A stretch of 64,000 nucleotides of DNA from Leptidea sinapis (GCF_905404315.1 NC_066288.1:620001-684000); one strand, 5' to 3'. Counted from the first letter of the stretch, positions 36,454-47,180 are shown. Notes: generated from the sequence alone by a model not told the origin. Numbers and translations: made by a program.

Positions 36454-39400
36454 CTAATCCTGCCACCCTAGTTCCTCAAGGTAATGTATCAAACCTCTGA
36501 TGTCACCCATGACCTCGGGGAGAGTCCTCGGTGACCCCAGGTGTTTGGCCCGGTATGAGGCCACACTCCTACACTCCAAAATGACGTGTGCGGCCGTTTC
36601 GTCCGCCTCCGTGCAGGCTCTGCACAGTGGGCTGTCGGTGACACCTATATTGAACAGATGCTTGTTAAAAGGGCCGTGACCCGTTAGTACATGAGTTATT
36701 TTCCGTAACCTAGGTCGTGGAAGTTTTACTAGCTTGCGAGAGAGCTTGGGGTCTATTTGTGGTAGAGCTTCTTTTGCTTGTCTACACCCACTTACGTTCA
36801 TCCAGTACTTATTATGTAATTCCTTGGTGTGTTGGCGTATTACCTTCGTAGGCCAGCTAGGCGGGAGAGGGATAGTTGGTTCTGGTCCTTTTGCTGTCAT
36901 CGCTGAGCCTCTCCTGGCCAATTCATCAGCGGCATCATTCCCTCGTGAGTTACTGTGTCCCTTAATCCATTGAAGAGTTACTTGGTTGTTATTTTCGCAT
37001 AACTCCCTCAGACATTGGTGACAGTTGTATATTAGCTTAGAGGTGATAGTGTGGCTTTGTAGGGCTTGTAGTACTGATTTGCTATCTGAAAGGATGCGGA
37101 TGGAGTAGTCTTTTACCTTTCGAGTCAAAGTAGCAGTGACTGCTTCTATGATACCCATACATTCTGCTTGGAAGACAGTGTTATGAGCTCCTAGTGATGC
37201 AGCTATTCTTATATTTAGGTCATCCGAGAACACTCCGTATCCCGTGCCCGACCTTGTCTTTGAGCCATCTGTGAAAATCCTGAGGTTTTTTGTACTGAGG
37301 TCCTCTTTCAGTTCTTCATGCAGCTGTATTTTGTATCTCTTATCGAATATGTATTCCTTTGGAGATCTATCACTTACTGCCAACAGCAGAGGCTCCTTTT
37401 CAATCACCTCATTTAGAACCTCTGGGTGTGGGGATTGAGTGGTTTTCCAAAGATTTAATGTCTTCAACCTTACTGCGGCGCAGGCCGCCTCTTGTTTTAT
37501 ATAGAGGTGTAGTGCCGGAAGATTCAGCATAGCTTCTACAGCCGCGGTAGGTGTAGTTCGCATACATCCTGTGATAGCCATACACGCTAGTCTTTGGAAT
37601 CGTTGCAGTTTATTACAAGTAGTGATCAGCTTGGTGCGTGGCCACCATACAACTGCGCCGTAACATATCATAGGTCGTATCACAGCTGTGTAGAGCCATA
37701 GTACGATGTTCGGGGCAAGTCCCCATGTCTTTCCCAACATTCTACGGCATTGCCAGAAGGTTACGGTAGCTGTATTTATTTTTGTTTCCAAGTGGGCCGC
37801 CCAGTTTAACTTGCTGTCAAGTATAACTCCTAAGTATTTCACTTCGCTGTTTAGTTGGAGTTCGGTGTTAAACAGTTTTGGCAGTTTATAGTTACCCAGG
37901 ACTCTTTTGTTTGTGAACATTACCAATTCTGTTTTATGTGGGTTGACTGATAGGTCGTTATCTATGCACCATCTTTCCACGATTTTCAATGCTGCATTTG
38001 TTACTTCACATATAGTACTGGCAAACTTTCCGCTTATTAATATAGTTAGGTCGTCTGCGTAGCCTACCGTAAAGTAGTGATTTTCGTTTAGAGTGGTAAT
38101 TAGATCATTTACTACCAAGTTCCATAAAAGAGGTGAGATAACTCCTCCTTGGGGGCAGCCTTTAGCTACAAATGCTTTCTGTGTCTCACTTTCATTTAGT
38201 AAAATCACTCTGTGTTTGAGCATGTTTTCAATCCATGATGACAGAGTTGTACATACTCCATGGCGGTGTAATGCTTCTTTTATTTTTGTAAATTTTGTCT
38301 TATCGAAGGCTCCTTCAATGTCCACGAAAGTTCCTAGACAAAAGGTTTTTTCCGAAAGTGCGCCCTCTATAACGTTCACTACAGCGTGGAGTGCAGATTC
38401 GGTGCTTTTACCCTGACTGTATGCGTGTTGGTTGGGGTGTAGGGGTATGTTCTTAAGGTAATTCTCCCTCAGTTCTCTTTCACACAACCTTTCTAGGGTC
38501 TTTAGGGTAAAAGAGGTAAGGCTTATGGGTCTGTAAGATTTAGCGTTTGAATAGTCACTTTTACCTGGTTTAGGTATGAAGATCACTTTAACTTCCCTCC
38601 ATATCCTAGGGATGTATCTATGCGCTAGACACGCCCTGAAAATGTTGATCAGCCGGTTGTGGAGACCTTCTCCTCCCCATTGCAACAAGGCGGGAAAGAT
38701 CCCATCAGGTCCTGCTGACTTAAAGGGGTGAAAGGAATTTATAGCCCACTTTATTTTATCGGTTGTCACCAACTTGTGTGCTTGTTGCCAGTCAGCTTCC
38801 TCAGCGGTTATGTTTTCATTTACCCACTCGATATGCTGCATTATTTTGCATCCTGGAAAGTGAGTTTCCGTCAGGACTCGCTCTGTTTCCTCTGGTGAGT
38901 TGGTAAATGTACCGTCAGGTTTCAGCAGGGATCCAAGGATTTGCCTGGGTTGGTTAGAGATTAATTTCCTTGCCCTGTTGGCCTGGTTATGGCATTGGAT
39001 GCTGCTGCAAAATTTACGCCAGCCTACTGATCTTCTGTATCTGATGCGTTTCTTGTATTCAGACTTACACTCTTTGTAGATGTCCCAGTCGTATTGATCG
39101 CCTGTGTTCATTGCGCGGTTCAGATGTCTCCTCACTTTTTTCCTGAGCCTTTCTAATTCAGGTCCCCACCAGGTCTGGGGTCTTGGTCTGTCTGATTGAG
39201 GGCTGGTGAGGGGACATGTAGCATGATAACTGGCAGTCATGAATTCGTATATTTTTTCTATTTGGTTTTCGATGTTGTCTACTCCGATTATTCTGGCTGG
39301 GAGTGTTTCGTCCTTTAGACGCGATTCCATCAGCGACTTGTACTGAGTAAGATTCGTTCTGCGGGGTTTCCTCTTGGGAGGCGGTGTAGTGATGTTTACC

Positions 39401-40161
39401 TCCATGTTAAAAAGTATCCATTTGTGGTCTGAGCAGGATGCTTCTTTCGACACATGCCAATTGGATATATAATCAGACACTCCCTCTGTTGCTAAGGTGA
39501 TGTCTATAATTGTTTTGCTCCTTCTATTTACAAAGGTGGGTTCTGAACCTACATTCAAGATATTAAGGTTAGTAGAAAAAAGGTATTCAGTGAGTTGCTT
39601 ACCCCTTTCGTTGGTTGTTTGCATGCCCCAGAGCGGGTGATGTGCATTGCAGTCTGCAGCCACAATAAGCTCGCTCTTGGTTGTCTCGCAGTAGTTCACC
39701 AGTTTGACAAGTTCTTCCGGCGGTGGGTCTTCCCCGTCCGGCATATAGACGGAGGCGACCACTATCGCTCTCTGGTGAGTTGGAAGGATGTGTCTGTCCA
39801 GTATTTTTATTGCGCATAAGTCTCTGTAACAAAAATCTGTTAGGGGTTGCACATGTAGATTATTAGAAATGTAGATACAGGCTCTAGGGTGTTCTGGTCC
39901 TGAGTAATGTATAAGCTTACCTCCGATATTGGAGAGATGGCATATCCGGCCCCGCCTAACCCACGGCTCCTGGATTAGGGCGAGAGCTGTAGGGTTAACC
40001 TCCAACCATTTCCGAAGTTGGGCCGTTGCGGTTTCGCTATGGTGGAGGTTTATTTGGATGGTGCTGCACTTACTCGTAGAAGGGGATGCCATCTTTGGAT
40101 AGCACACCCTCCTCGCCATCACCGATGCAGAGCTCTTCAATGCCCTTGGTGCAGTCGGCAT
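36454..40161 (-). CDS. LINE ORF2: APE endonuclease, reverse transcriptase, RNase H
   Basis: The 1235-codon frame has no stop. The N-terminal endonuclease shows LIQEPWV (near residue 65), ADCNAHHPLWG (near 170) and CSDHKWI (near 245). The RT shows SAGPDGIFPALL, KSYRPISLTSFTLKTLERL and FVDIEGAFDKTKF. It continues with CPQGGVISPLLWNLVVNDL and VGYADDLTIL, the catalytic pair. RNase H (roughly 960-1090) shows FTDGSKTRSG, QAECMGI, LSDSKSVLQA and NDAADELAR, so all four acidic residues are present. Near residue 1185 is CRACTEADETAAHVILEC, a nucleic-acid-binding knuckle. The likely start is Met24 (ATG 40092), which overlaps the ORF1 stop at 40070 by a short stretch, as usual in such elements. It copies element RNA into nicked target DNA. 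It seems complete, but the element has lost its 5' promoter. Confidence 0.93.
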   Translation of the reverse strand: MPTAPRALKSSASVMARRVCYPKMASPSTSKCSTIQINLHHSETATAQLRKWLEVNPTALALIQEPWVRRGRICHLSNIGGKLIHYSGPEHPRACIYISNNLHVQPLTDFCYRDLCAIKILDRHILPTHQRAIVVASVYMPDGEDPPPEELVKLVNYCETTKSELIVAADCNAHHPLWGMQTTNERGKQLTEYLFSTNLNILNVGSEPTFVNRRSKTIIDITLATEGVSDYISNWHVSKEASCSDHKWILFNMEVNITTPPPKRKPRRTNLTQYKSLMESRLKDETLPARIIGVDNIENQIEKIYEFMTASYHATCPLTSPQSDRPRPQTWWGPELERLRKKVRRHLNRAMNTGDQYDWDIYKECKSEYKKRIRYRRSVGWRKFCSSIQCHNQANRARKLISNQPRQILGSLLKPDGTFTNSPEETERVLTETHFPGCKIMQHIEWVNENITAEEADWQQAHKLVTTDKIKWAINSFHPFKSAGPDGIFPALLQWGGEGLHNRLINIFRACLAHRYIPRIWREVKVIFIPKPGKSDYSNAKSYRPISLTSFTLKTLERLCERELRENYLKNIPLHPNQHAYSQGKSTESALHAVVNVIEGALSEKTFCLGTFVDIEGAFDKTKFTKIKEALHRHGVCTTLSSWIENMLKHRVILLNESETQKAFVAKGCPQGGVISPLLWNLVVNDLITTLNENHYFTVGYADDLTILISGKFASTICEVTNAALKIVERWCIDNDLSVNPHKTELVMFTNKRVLGNYKLPKLFNTELQLNSEVKYLGVILDSKLNWAAHLETKINTATVTFWQCRRMLGKTWGLAPNIVLWLYTAVIRPMICYGAVVWWPRTKLITTCNKLQRFQRLACMAITGCMRTTPTAAVEAMLNLPALHLYIKQEAACAAVRLKTLNLWKTTQSPHPEVLNEVIEKEPLLLAVSDRSPKEYIFDKRYKIQLHEELKEDLSTKNLRIFTDGSKTRSGTGYGVFSDDLNIRIAASLGAHNTVFQAECMGIIEAVTATLTRKVKDYSIRILSDSKSVLQALQSHTITSKLIYNCHQCLRELCENNNQVTLQWIKGHSNSRGNDAADELARRGSAMTAKGPEPTIPLPPSWPTKVIRQHTKELHNKYWMNVSGCRQAKEALPQIDPKLSRKLVKLPRPRLRKITHVLTGHGPFNKHLFNIGVTDSPLCRACTEADETAAHVILECRSVASYRAKHLGSPRTLPEVMGDIRGLIHYLEELGWQD

Positions 40162-40310
40162 CGCCTTTGGTGCCCGTCGCCAGAAGCTCTTCGAGCTCCT
40201 TTAGGCTGTCGAGCACTTCCTCCGATGGAGAGCTAGTGGCGCAGTTGCCGTCTGCTGGGTCAATTGCTTGAGCGTCCATGGGTTCCGGCAGTGCATCACT
40301 GTCGTCTATC
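40070..40310 (-). pseudogene. LINE ORF1, C-terminal remnant
   Basis: The frame is open from the truncation point (about 40310, IDDSDALPEPMDAQ) to a stop at 40070. It encodes an acidic tail, DSLKELEELLATGTKGDADC and DGEEGVLSKDGIPFYE. It overlaps the start of ORF2. The RNA-binding body of ORF1 is missing because of the 5' truncation. Confidence 0.7.
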
Positions 40311-40325
40311 TAATTGACCATAATA
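40311..40325. repeat. Target-site duplication, right copy
   Basis: Identical to 36356-36370. It marks the truncated 5' end of the LOA-like element. Confidence 0.95.
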
Positions 40326-40436
40326 TAAATATTGAAAATATTTTATGTTTTAAGTAAAAAGAATGACTTGGCCATCGCATTTAACAATCTAATTTAATAC
40401 AATATGTATTTTTTGTGAGAATCATTGTATTTTTAA

Positions 40437-40770
40437 CCGACTTCAAAAAAGGCGGAGGTTCTCAATTCGTCGGTATGTTTTTTTATGTTTGTTACCTCAA
40501 AAATTTCAACTGGGTGAACCGATTTTGGTAATTCTTTTTTTATTTGATAGCTGGTGTTTGCCGTGTGGTCCCAATATACTTGTAATTTGGTCCAGATCTG
40601 ACAATGGCATCCATGAGAAAACCATAGAAGTCTTAAATTTGCTATACCTACGTATAGCAAAGTGGATGATAAATTTACAAATAACTCAATATTGCGCCAA
40701 CCGATTTCGATGATTCTTTTTTTATTTCAAAGGATATACTTAGTTTGGTGAGAGTTTAATTAGGTCCTGA
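40437..40770 (+). repeat. 'aaccgacttca' dispersed repeat
   Basis: It begins AACCGACTTCAAAAAAGGCG, GAGGTTCTCAATTCGTCGG and CAACTGGGTGAACCGATTTT. I know this as a frequent lepidopteran repeat start. The ACCGATTTYGATGATTC motif recurs near 40698. A reversed piece lies at 21560-21660 and a short one at 5645. It has no coding role. Confidence 0.65.
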
Positions 40771-40956
40771 TTACGGAATCCATGACAAAGTAACGGAACT
40801 CTTCAATTCTTAGGAGCAAATTAACGATACTCAGCCGAATCCTTTTTATGCTATTCGGATATTTAAGTCATCTACTATAACATAGTTATGGTCAAGTAAT
40901 TGTCGTAGTCGAATATGACAATCAATGGGGCTCCTTAACGACTTACAGTAAGGGTG

Positions 40957-41290
40957 CGATCTGTGGCAGAATTTCTGTCTGTAATCAAACTGCAAAGCGC
41001 TTATGTTCATTGCTGCATTGAAAAATTTAGTATATCTACTCATATTTTTAATTTTTAACTGTTAGTTAGTGTACTTCGAATACACTAAAAATCAATAAAT
41101 AAAAAAAAAATGAACAAAAAAACAACCGATCTGTGGCAGAATTTCTGTCTGAAATCAAATTGCAAAGCGCTTATGTTCATTGCTGCATTGAAAAATTTAG
41201 TATATCTACTCATATTTTTAATTTTTAACTGTAAGTGTACTTCAAATTCACTAAAATTCAATAAATAAAAAAATTAACAAAAAAACAACC
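40957..41290. repeat. Two-copy tandem duplication of about 170 bp
   Basis: CGATCTGTGGCAGAATTTCT begins at 40957 and again at 41127, and similarity continues through TTCATTGCTGCATTGAAAAA to the AATAAATAAAAAA tract. A few substitutions and a small deletion distinguish the copies. Confidence 0.9.
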
Positions 41291-41384
41291 TACCTTAAAA
41301 ACACTATTCCAAAACGATAGATATAATATGCACTAAAAAGTATAAAAATATATTGCGTATTTTTATTCAATCTAATTAATTCAT

Positions 41385-41549
41385 CTAGTTACGATTATTG
41401 TAATTTTTGGAGTCGGTGTCATCCAAGATAGGTTTGTAACTACATACATACTTGTAAGTGAGATGTGCTTGAGTCGTGAGGAGGCGAGAGGCGAGAGCGG
41501 GTCGCGGCGGAAGGACACCGATTCCAAAAATAACAATAATCGTAACTAG
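41385..41549. mobile_element. 165-bp MITE-like inverted-repeat element
   Basis: The ends CTAGTTACGATTATTGTAAT (from 41385) and its near-exact reverse complement (to 41549) form arms of about 37 bp. The duplication is either CTAG or TA, which cannot be separated because CTAG is palindromic. TA would suit Tc1/mariner-derived MITEs. The centre is GC-rich with no frame. Confidence 0.8.
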
Positions 41550-41879
41550 AATTAGATTAATTTTCAATGTATAATTATATTATATTTATATTACATATTT
41601 TTGGTATTATATATCTATTCCTAATATTGTTTCTCAAATTGTCCCTCAGTTGAATAGGGTTTTTAAATCTAATTGAATAATAATTTTCTTTTGTTATTAA
41701 ATAGTTAACTTTGTTAGATAGTAGCAGTATTTTTAATTCTTTAAATATACTTTCATAATTCTTTCAATATTTTTCCTTTTCTTTGCTTCAAATTATTATT
41801 TTTAATAGTCTAATTTGAATTTTTTCAATCTCGTGTAAGAAAGTCTTAAACGTTTTGCCGTAAATATTAAGACTATAGT
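41550..41879. other. AT-rich non-coding stretch
   Basis: Nothing was recognised between the MITE and the jockey-like element's tail. Confidence 0.5.
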
Positions 41880-41970
41880 TTTTTTTTTGAGAGGAGGAAA
41901 TAAATAAATATAAATATATATAAATATATATATAAACGTAAATGTATTACTAAATACGTAAATGTATTAC

Positions 41971-42019
41971 ACTCGAGTCCGACATATCATGTCGGACTCG
42001 AGTGTCCGCGAAAGCGGAC
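41971..42019. repeat. Paired hairpins in the LINE 3' region
   Basis: 41971-41985 and 41989-42003 pair over 15 bp around ATC. Directly next to them GTCCGC (42004-42009) pairs with GCGGAC (42014-42019) around GAAA. Confidence 0.9.
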
Positions 42020-42476
42020 ACCCCATACCGACTAAAACCTCCTCTATGCTGTTAGCTCTGGCTTTTACAGCGAAGTAGGACGTGGGCCGTGGAGGCCGCA
42101 AAGACTACGCAACAACAGTCGCGGGGTGTCTCCTAAGGAGACTCGAACCTCAGACCGGCTGTGTGCTTGTGGGAAGGAGAGAGAATGAAAATGAAGATGA
42201 AAGATGAAAAGGTGATAAGAACACACTCGCCGGCGAGTGTGGTAATGTTTTGTGTAATGTATGTATGTGTTTATGAGTGTATGTACGTATGTTTGTATGT
42301 ATGTAAGTAGTGTAAAAGTTTGTGTGCATGTATGTTTGTGTTTGTGTCTGTTTGTGGAGTGTGTTTTTGATTGTGTAAGTGGTGTATGTCAGTCCGTGAG
42401 TGAGTGTGAGTGGAGTGAAACGCTTACAGGACAAGGACTAACGTCTCGTCGGGTATCAAAAGAATGTGTGGTGAAT

Positions 42477-44348
42477 CTAGGTTGCGGGCCGCTGGCCATC
42501 GTCAGAGTGACGAGTGCCAGTGGTTTGCGGCGGTTGTCCGCGCCTACGCCTGCGAAGGCGGTGTGTGCGTGTCTGTGTCGGTGTTTGTGTGGGTGCCGCG
42601 TTCGCGATGGTGATGTCATCATCAGGGTCTATCGTGACGTGCCTGGGACGTCTTATTGGGTTGAGACTATGGTGAAGGGGGGTGTACCCACATGCCTTCC
42701 TAACCAAGATGTTGGGATGGTTAGGCGCCTTGTCAAAGAAGCGTCGCGAGATCTCTTTTAAGTATTGAGCTATCGTCGGAAGCTCTAGATCGCGGTGAAG
42801 ATCTACGTTTTGGATGAACCACGGGGCTCCGGTTGCCATGCGCGTGAACTTATTTTGAACTACTTGCAAACGACGTAAGTTGCTCGGTCGGGTGTGCGCG
42901 AACACGATGCTTGTGTATGACAGTATGGGCCGTACGATGGTTTTGTACAGCGTCACTTTGTGTTAGAGCGGAAGTTTGCTTCGCCCACACACAAGTGGAT
43001 AAAGGCGACTGAGGACAAATCGGGCTCTATTGCATACCGTATCGATATGTTTCTTGAAGTTCATATTGCTGTTGAACGTGACTCCTAAGTATTTGTAATC
43101 CTTCAGCCACGGTATGGGTGTTTCATACAATTTAATAACGTCGGTCGGTCGGTTTTTAGCGCGGATGCTATTCGCGTTACCGAAGAGTACCGCTGCACTC
43201 TTGATGGGGTTCACTTCAATCCGCTATTTTCTGAACCAGTTGCCTAGTTTATCGACGGCGGCTTGTTCACACACTTTAATGTTCCTGCTCAAAGTTGAGC
43301 GGTTCAAAAGAGCGGAGCCAAAGTAGAGTGCCGTATCGTCAGCGTACTGAGCGAGCTGGACACTCGGAAACTTGGGAATGTCGCTCGTTAAGAGCGAGAA
43401 AAGAGTGGGAGAGAGGACTGAACTCTGTGGCACGCCAGACCTGATGGGTCTGGGTGAGGATAAGGTGCCCTCTACTCGATATCGGAAGGAGCGATCAGTA
43501 AGATAGGTTCGTATGATGCGCACGAGCCTGTCTGGCACTCCCAGTTGATACAGCTTGAATACTAAGCCGTTGTGCCATACCTTGTCGAAGGCCTTCGCGA
43601 CATCGAAAAACACGGCTGCCGTGGTAGCGTGAACTTGACGCCGTATGAGAATGTACTCGGTGTGTCGGTGAGCGTGCTGGGGACACGAGTGAGTGGTTCT
43701 GAATCCGAACTGTATGTCGGGTATCAGGTTGAGCTCCGCGATGTAATGATTAATTCGCGCGAGAATTAATCTTTCGTAAAGTTTCTCGATCGAGTTAATT
43801 AAGCTAATAGGCCTATAGCTACTCGGATTAGCTTTAGGTTTATTGGGTTTTGGGATGCCTATAACAATGGAATCCTTCCATTGTTCGGGGAACGCGCTAT
43901 TAGACAAAAGAATATTAAAAATGGTAACCAATAAAGTAATAAGAGTCGAGGGTAGGATTTTAAGAACCCTATTGTTTATAGTGTCGGGCCCCGGGGCCTT
44001 CTTGGAGTGAAGCTCCTTAATAATTAGCTTCACCTCTTCGTAAGAGGTGGGTTTTATTTCATCGCCTGAAGGGCTCAGAGCGGAGCGACGTTCAACTTCA
44101 CGATCAACTTCGTCAACGTGTGTCGGGTCGGCTGCTGCATTTGGAGAGCACTGACTCTCGCGACTGTCGGTAAGGCATTCGGCCTTCTCATCGTCATCGA
44201 GCGCCGCCTGCAGTCCCGGTCTATCCAAAGGAGGTATGACAGTGGGCGGCTCCTGTTTGAACGCTAGTTGAGGCTTAAGGCCCTGGGCGTTAAAATACGC
44301 TATACGGAGCGTATGTGGTTTGACCCGTCCGCTTATTAAATTAGGCAT
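42477..44348 (-). pseudogene. Jockey-like ORF2 without endonuclease
   Basis: It starts at ATG 44348 with the endonuclease opening LRIAYFNAQGLKPQ and jumps after about 25 codons to the pre-RT linker. The whole APE domain is missing and the frame is kept. The RT is nearly complete: KKAPGPDTINNRVLKILP, SSYRPISLINSIEKLYERLI, VFFDVAKAFDKVWHNGL, GVPQSSVLSPTLFSLLTSDI and QYADDTALYFG. The post-RT part has YLGVTFNSNMNFKKHIDTV and VRPILSYTSIVFAHTRPSNL. Two nonsense codons, after WFRK near 43221 and after KLPL near 42960, interrupt the same frame. Confidence 0.88.
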
Positions 44349-45500
44349 CGCGAATGTTTTTAAATTTTCCCCTTACATCAGAGATGGCACGGAATATTTT
44401 GGCGTTGTCTGCCATAAGTTGTAGGAGCGACGGCGGGTCGTCCCGGACAGTCACGAGCCTGTTGGCCAGGGCCGTGATTTCATCTATGTCGAACTGCTCC
44501 GACAGCTCGAACATGAAGGCAATGGCGGTGCCACCTAGGTTGCCTAATGACGCGGACGCGGGGGCCGTGGGTGAGGCCTCTGTGGCAGCGTTGGCAGCCG
44601 GAGGAGACCTCGCCCAAGCGTTTGCCTTAGGAGGCGGCGCAGGTTTGAAGGTCGGAGTGAACTCCACCTTCTCTACTCTGCCTTGCGGCTGGCGGCGCCC
44701 TGGGTAACGCTTGTGTTTGGGTGCCTTGGGACACCCGCGATAGCTCGCGAGGTGCCCCTTCTCCTCGCACAAGACACAGGCTGGGGGCTCCGCGCATTGC
44801 GCTGGTCGAGGGCACTCCGGCGTGCCGTGTTTGCCGAGGCACTTCACACACCTCGGGTTGTGCTCGCAGTTGCGCGTGGTCCGCTACCTCTTTAGTCTCT
44901 AATTTGATTAGAGATTGGTACGCTCTCGCCTGGAAGGAGAGCGTCTTCGAGATCTTATTTTTGATAACCAACCAGCGGCCTCGGTCTCCTATAAAAATAG
45001 GAGGCGGGCGCTTGGTCGGAGGCGGTACGTGTACCTTCGCGGACGCGGGCGCGGGAGTGGAGCCAGTCGTGGCCGCGGCTTTCTTAGCGGGCGTGTCATG
45101 GAGGGAAGTCGATTCGCGACCGCGCTTCTTCTTGCGACTGACGGTGATGAAGCCGTCAGTATCCGACGCAACACTCGGCGCTCTCGACGGCAGAGCGGTA
45201 TCCGGCTGGGCCGGTGAGGCACTGGAAGCCTGAGGGGCTTCCGTGTGGTCGGGAGTGTCTACGGAGACCTTAGGGGTCGCCTGGGCGTTAAAATTTAACC
45301 GAGGCCGTGGAGCTCGCGTCGGAAAGGTTTCCAACGTCCATTTCAGATTCTGATTCATCCGACGACTTCGACGCCGAGTTGCACGTTTTCGTTTTTATGG
45401 CGGCCTCTACCGCCCTATCTATCTGGTCCGCTATGAGCGGTGCCAGTTGGGCCATGAAGGCCTTGAGGGAACCCTCGTCAAGAACCACTGGTGAAGCCAT
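44341..45500 (-). pseudogene. Jockey-like ORF1 (gag-like) with frameshifts
   Basis: It starts at ATG 45500 with EGSLKAFMAQLAPLIADQID and an acidic stretch. After a frameshift near 45300-45350 it continues with FITVSRKKKRGRE, Pro/Ala-rich sequence and RPPPIFIGDRGRW, and a second shift near 44850 leads into the knuckles. These are CVKCLGKHGTPEC and CVLCEEKGHLASYRGC (about 44850-44730). The region that normally separates RPPPIFI from the knuckles is too short, so an internal deletion is likely. The C-terminal end has a helical tract to FKNIRDA. ORF1 would coat the element RNA. Confidence 0.8.
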
Positions 45501-46075
45501 GGTTCATATAATATTAGTTTCTAATAATTAAACAGGCAACAACCCCCGCTGCCCGAGTCAGGCAGAGGGGGAATATAATAATTAAGTGGACAACTATAGT
45601 TTATTTCTACACTTGTACATTAATAAAATAATATTAATAATAATAAAATATAGAAAAATTAAGTGAAATTAATAATAATTAAGCATAAGATTTAGCTTTA
45701 CTGGATGAAGACTGGCTGGGCCGGAACCCCGATGCACGCTGTGCAGGCCCCCGCGGAGAAGATACACACGGCACGAACTGCAACACACAAATACACACGA
45801 TTAGCGTGGAGAATCGCGAAACACAAACACTGGTGTTAGCTATCGCGATCGTAAAACCGGGTAATTAACACTGATAATAACAGCTACGTTCTACATAGAA
45901 ACGTAGCAGGTACGAGACTCAAAGAGTCCCGAACAATAGCGCGCGATAACAATAGCTAGCTCAGGTAGCCTGAGCAGATAGTGCGATAACGCAGGTAATA
46001 AAATATTCGAAGGAGGACAGATAAAGCGGCACGTGTGCTCGCGTTGCCTGCCTGAATCGAACTATGTTAAGGCCA
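45501..46075 (-). promoter_or_regulatory. Probable 5' UTR with internal promoter of the jockey-like LINE
   Basis: This is a GC-richer stretch directly upstream of ORF1 and unlike the neighbouring AT-rich DNA. It has local hairpins (GCTACGTTCTACATAGAAACGTAGC near 45883; CTCAGGTAGCCTGAG near 45960). Jockey elements carry an internal promoter here. No specific promoter motif was recognised. Confidence 0.45.
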
Positions 46076-46089
46076 TAGTTTAAGACTGA

Positions 46090-47180
46090 ATCAGCTAGTG
46101 CAAAATAAACTACCAGTTTTGTATGTTTGCTCAGCACGAGCTCGATATGATAGGACTGCCCTAGAACCGATCGTAGTTTATAGCATACCGCTGTCGCATG
46201 TGTTTTGAAATTGGAGTAACAATCAATGCATTCCCAAATATTTATAATTTTCTACTCTTTGAAGATGGCCACATGCGCACGCATATATCTCTGTGTAGGC
46301 AGTCGTAGCTATGCCCCACTATACCTATATCTTCTTATTGTACTCTCTTAGCGCGTCTGTAATAGGGCGAGTATATATGCATGCATTTTATTTTCTCCAT
46401 ATTAATAATAATGCCATGTCGGTACTCCTAAGGTTACCTGACACTCGTCACCCACAGTCCCATCAATATATGTGCGTAAACGCTTCGCCACAATATGAAA
46501 TATCCTGCTGACTATGGAATAGAGACTAATATACTGCTATATAAGACGTCTTGCCGGTTTTAGTTTCACCAATAATAAATGATGTAAGATGGCAATATTT
46601 CCTGCGATAAGAGAGCTGGCAATTTAAGTTCATGCAGGGGCATGAACTACTAGTGAGAGCACTAAAAATAAATTGTATAAATTACATGTAGTTCGTAATG
46701 TTAGGGACATGAAACTTACACTTTAACAAAATTAGTTATATTCATATCAAAACAATCACAGATTGAATCGAAAATAAATAGAGTTTTATATTAATAATTC
46801 TTTATATTATCATAAACATTCTGAATTTCCTAGTATCTGTATTCTAAAGCAATGATTTAGAAACCATTTGAACGGATATGAACTCTACTTAAAGCAATAA
46901 AATCACCCCACGACACGTCCCTAAAGCTTATCTCAGGCGTACATACCCACCAATATGAATCTAAAATATCAATGGCAATTTATATGTTAAGTATTGGATT
47001 GAGTGAGACATTGCTATTCAATATTATAATGACATTAGTGTAGACATCAACATACCGTGATAGTGATTTGTATTATTTATATAGCAGGTATCAGTATCGA
47101 AGACATTTCTAGGTCTATTAATCGCTGTATAGTGTGCGCTCGTGAGCGAAATATCACGACTACTGCTAGTTTGATACAAG
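46090..47180. other. No gene recognised
   Basis: Short frames only, with no repeats I can name. Confidence 0.5.

Larger units (their letters stand above)
36371..40310 (-). mobile_element. Recent LOA-like LINE insertion, 5'-truncated
   Basis: The element lies between perfect 15-bp target duplications. On its own strand it starts inside ORF1, has an unbroken ORF2, a short 3' UTR of about 83 bp, and ends in three TATAACC units (36371-36390 on the plus strand) instead of poly-A. The domain set APE endonuclease, RT, RNase H and CCHC knuckle fits the LOA/Lian or I-related LINEs. I favour LOA from the wording, unverified. A perfect duplication and open ORF2 mean the insertion is young. Confidence 0.9.
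41880..46075 (-). mobile_element. Jockey-like LINE, internally deleted
   Basis: The element reads leftwards: 5' UTR (about 46075-45501), ORF1 (45500-44341), ORF2 (44348-42477), then a 3' UTR ending at oligo-T 41880-41888, which is its poly-A tail. The two ORFs overlap by 8 bases (ATGCCTAA), as expected for coupled translation. ORF2 lacks the endonuclease and ORF1 has frameshifts, so it cannot move by itself. The right boundary is approximate. A possible TTAAGACT repeat at 41867 and 46079 is not directly adjacent to the ends and is not convincing. Confidence 0.8.

Noticed and set aside
42261..42761. 166-codon plus-strand frame rich in Val, Cys and Tyr
   Set aside because: It is antisense to the jockey-like ORF2 end and 3' UTR and reads through a TGTATG microsatellite-like tract.
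44354..45233. Long plus-strand frames opposite the jockey-like ORF1
   Set aside because: GC-rich antisense shadows of ORF1 on the minus strand.
41867..46086. TTAAGACT at both sides of the jockey-like element as a target duplication
   Set aside because: The repeat does not directly adjoin the element's ends, and 8 bases can recur by chance in 4 kb.
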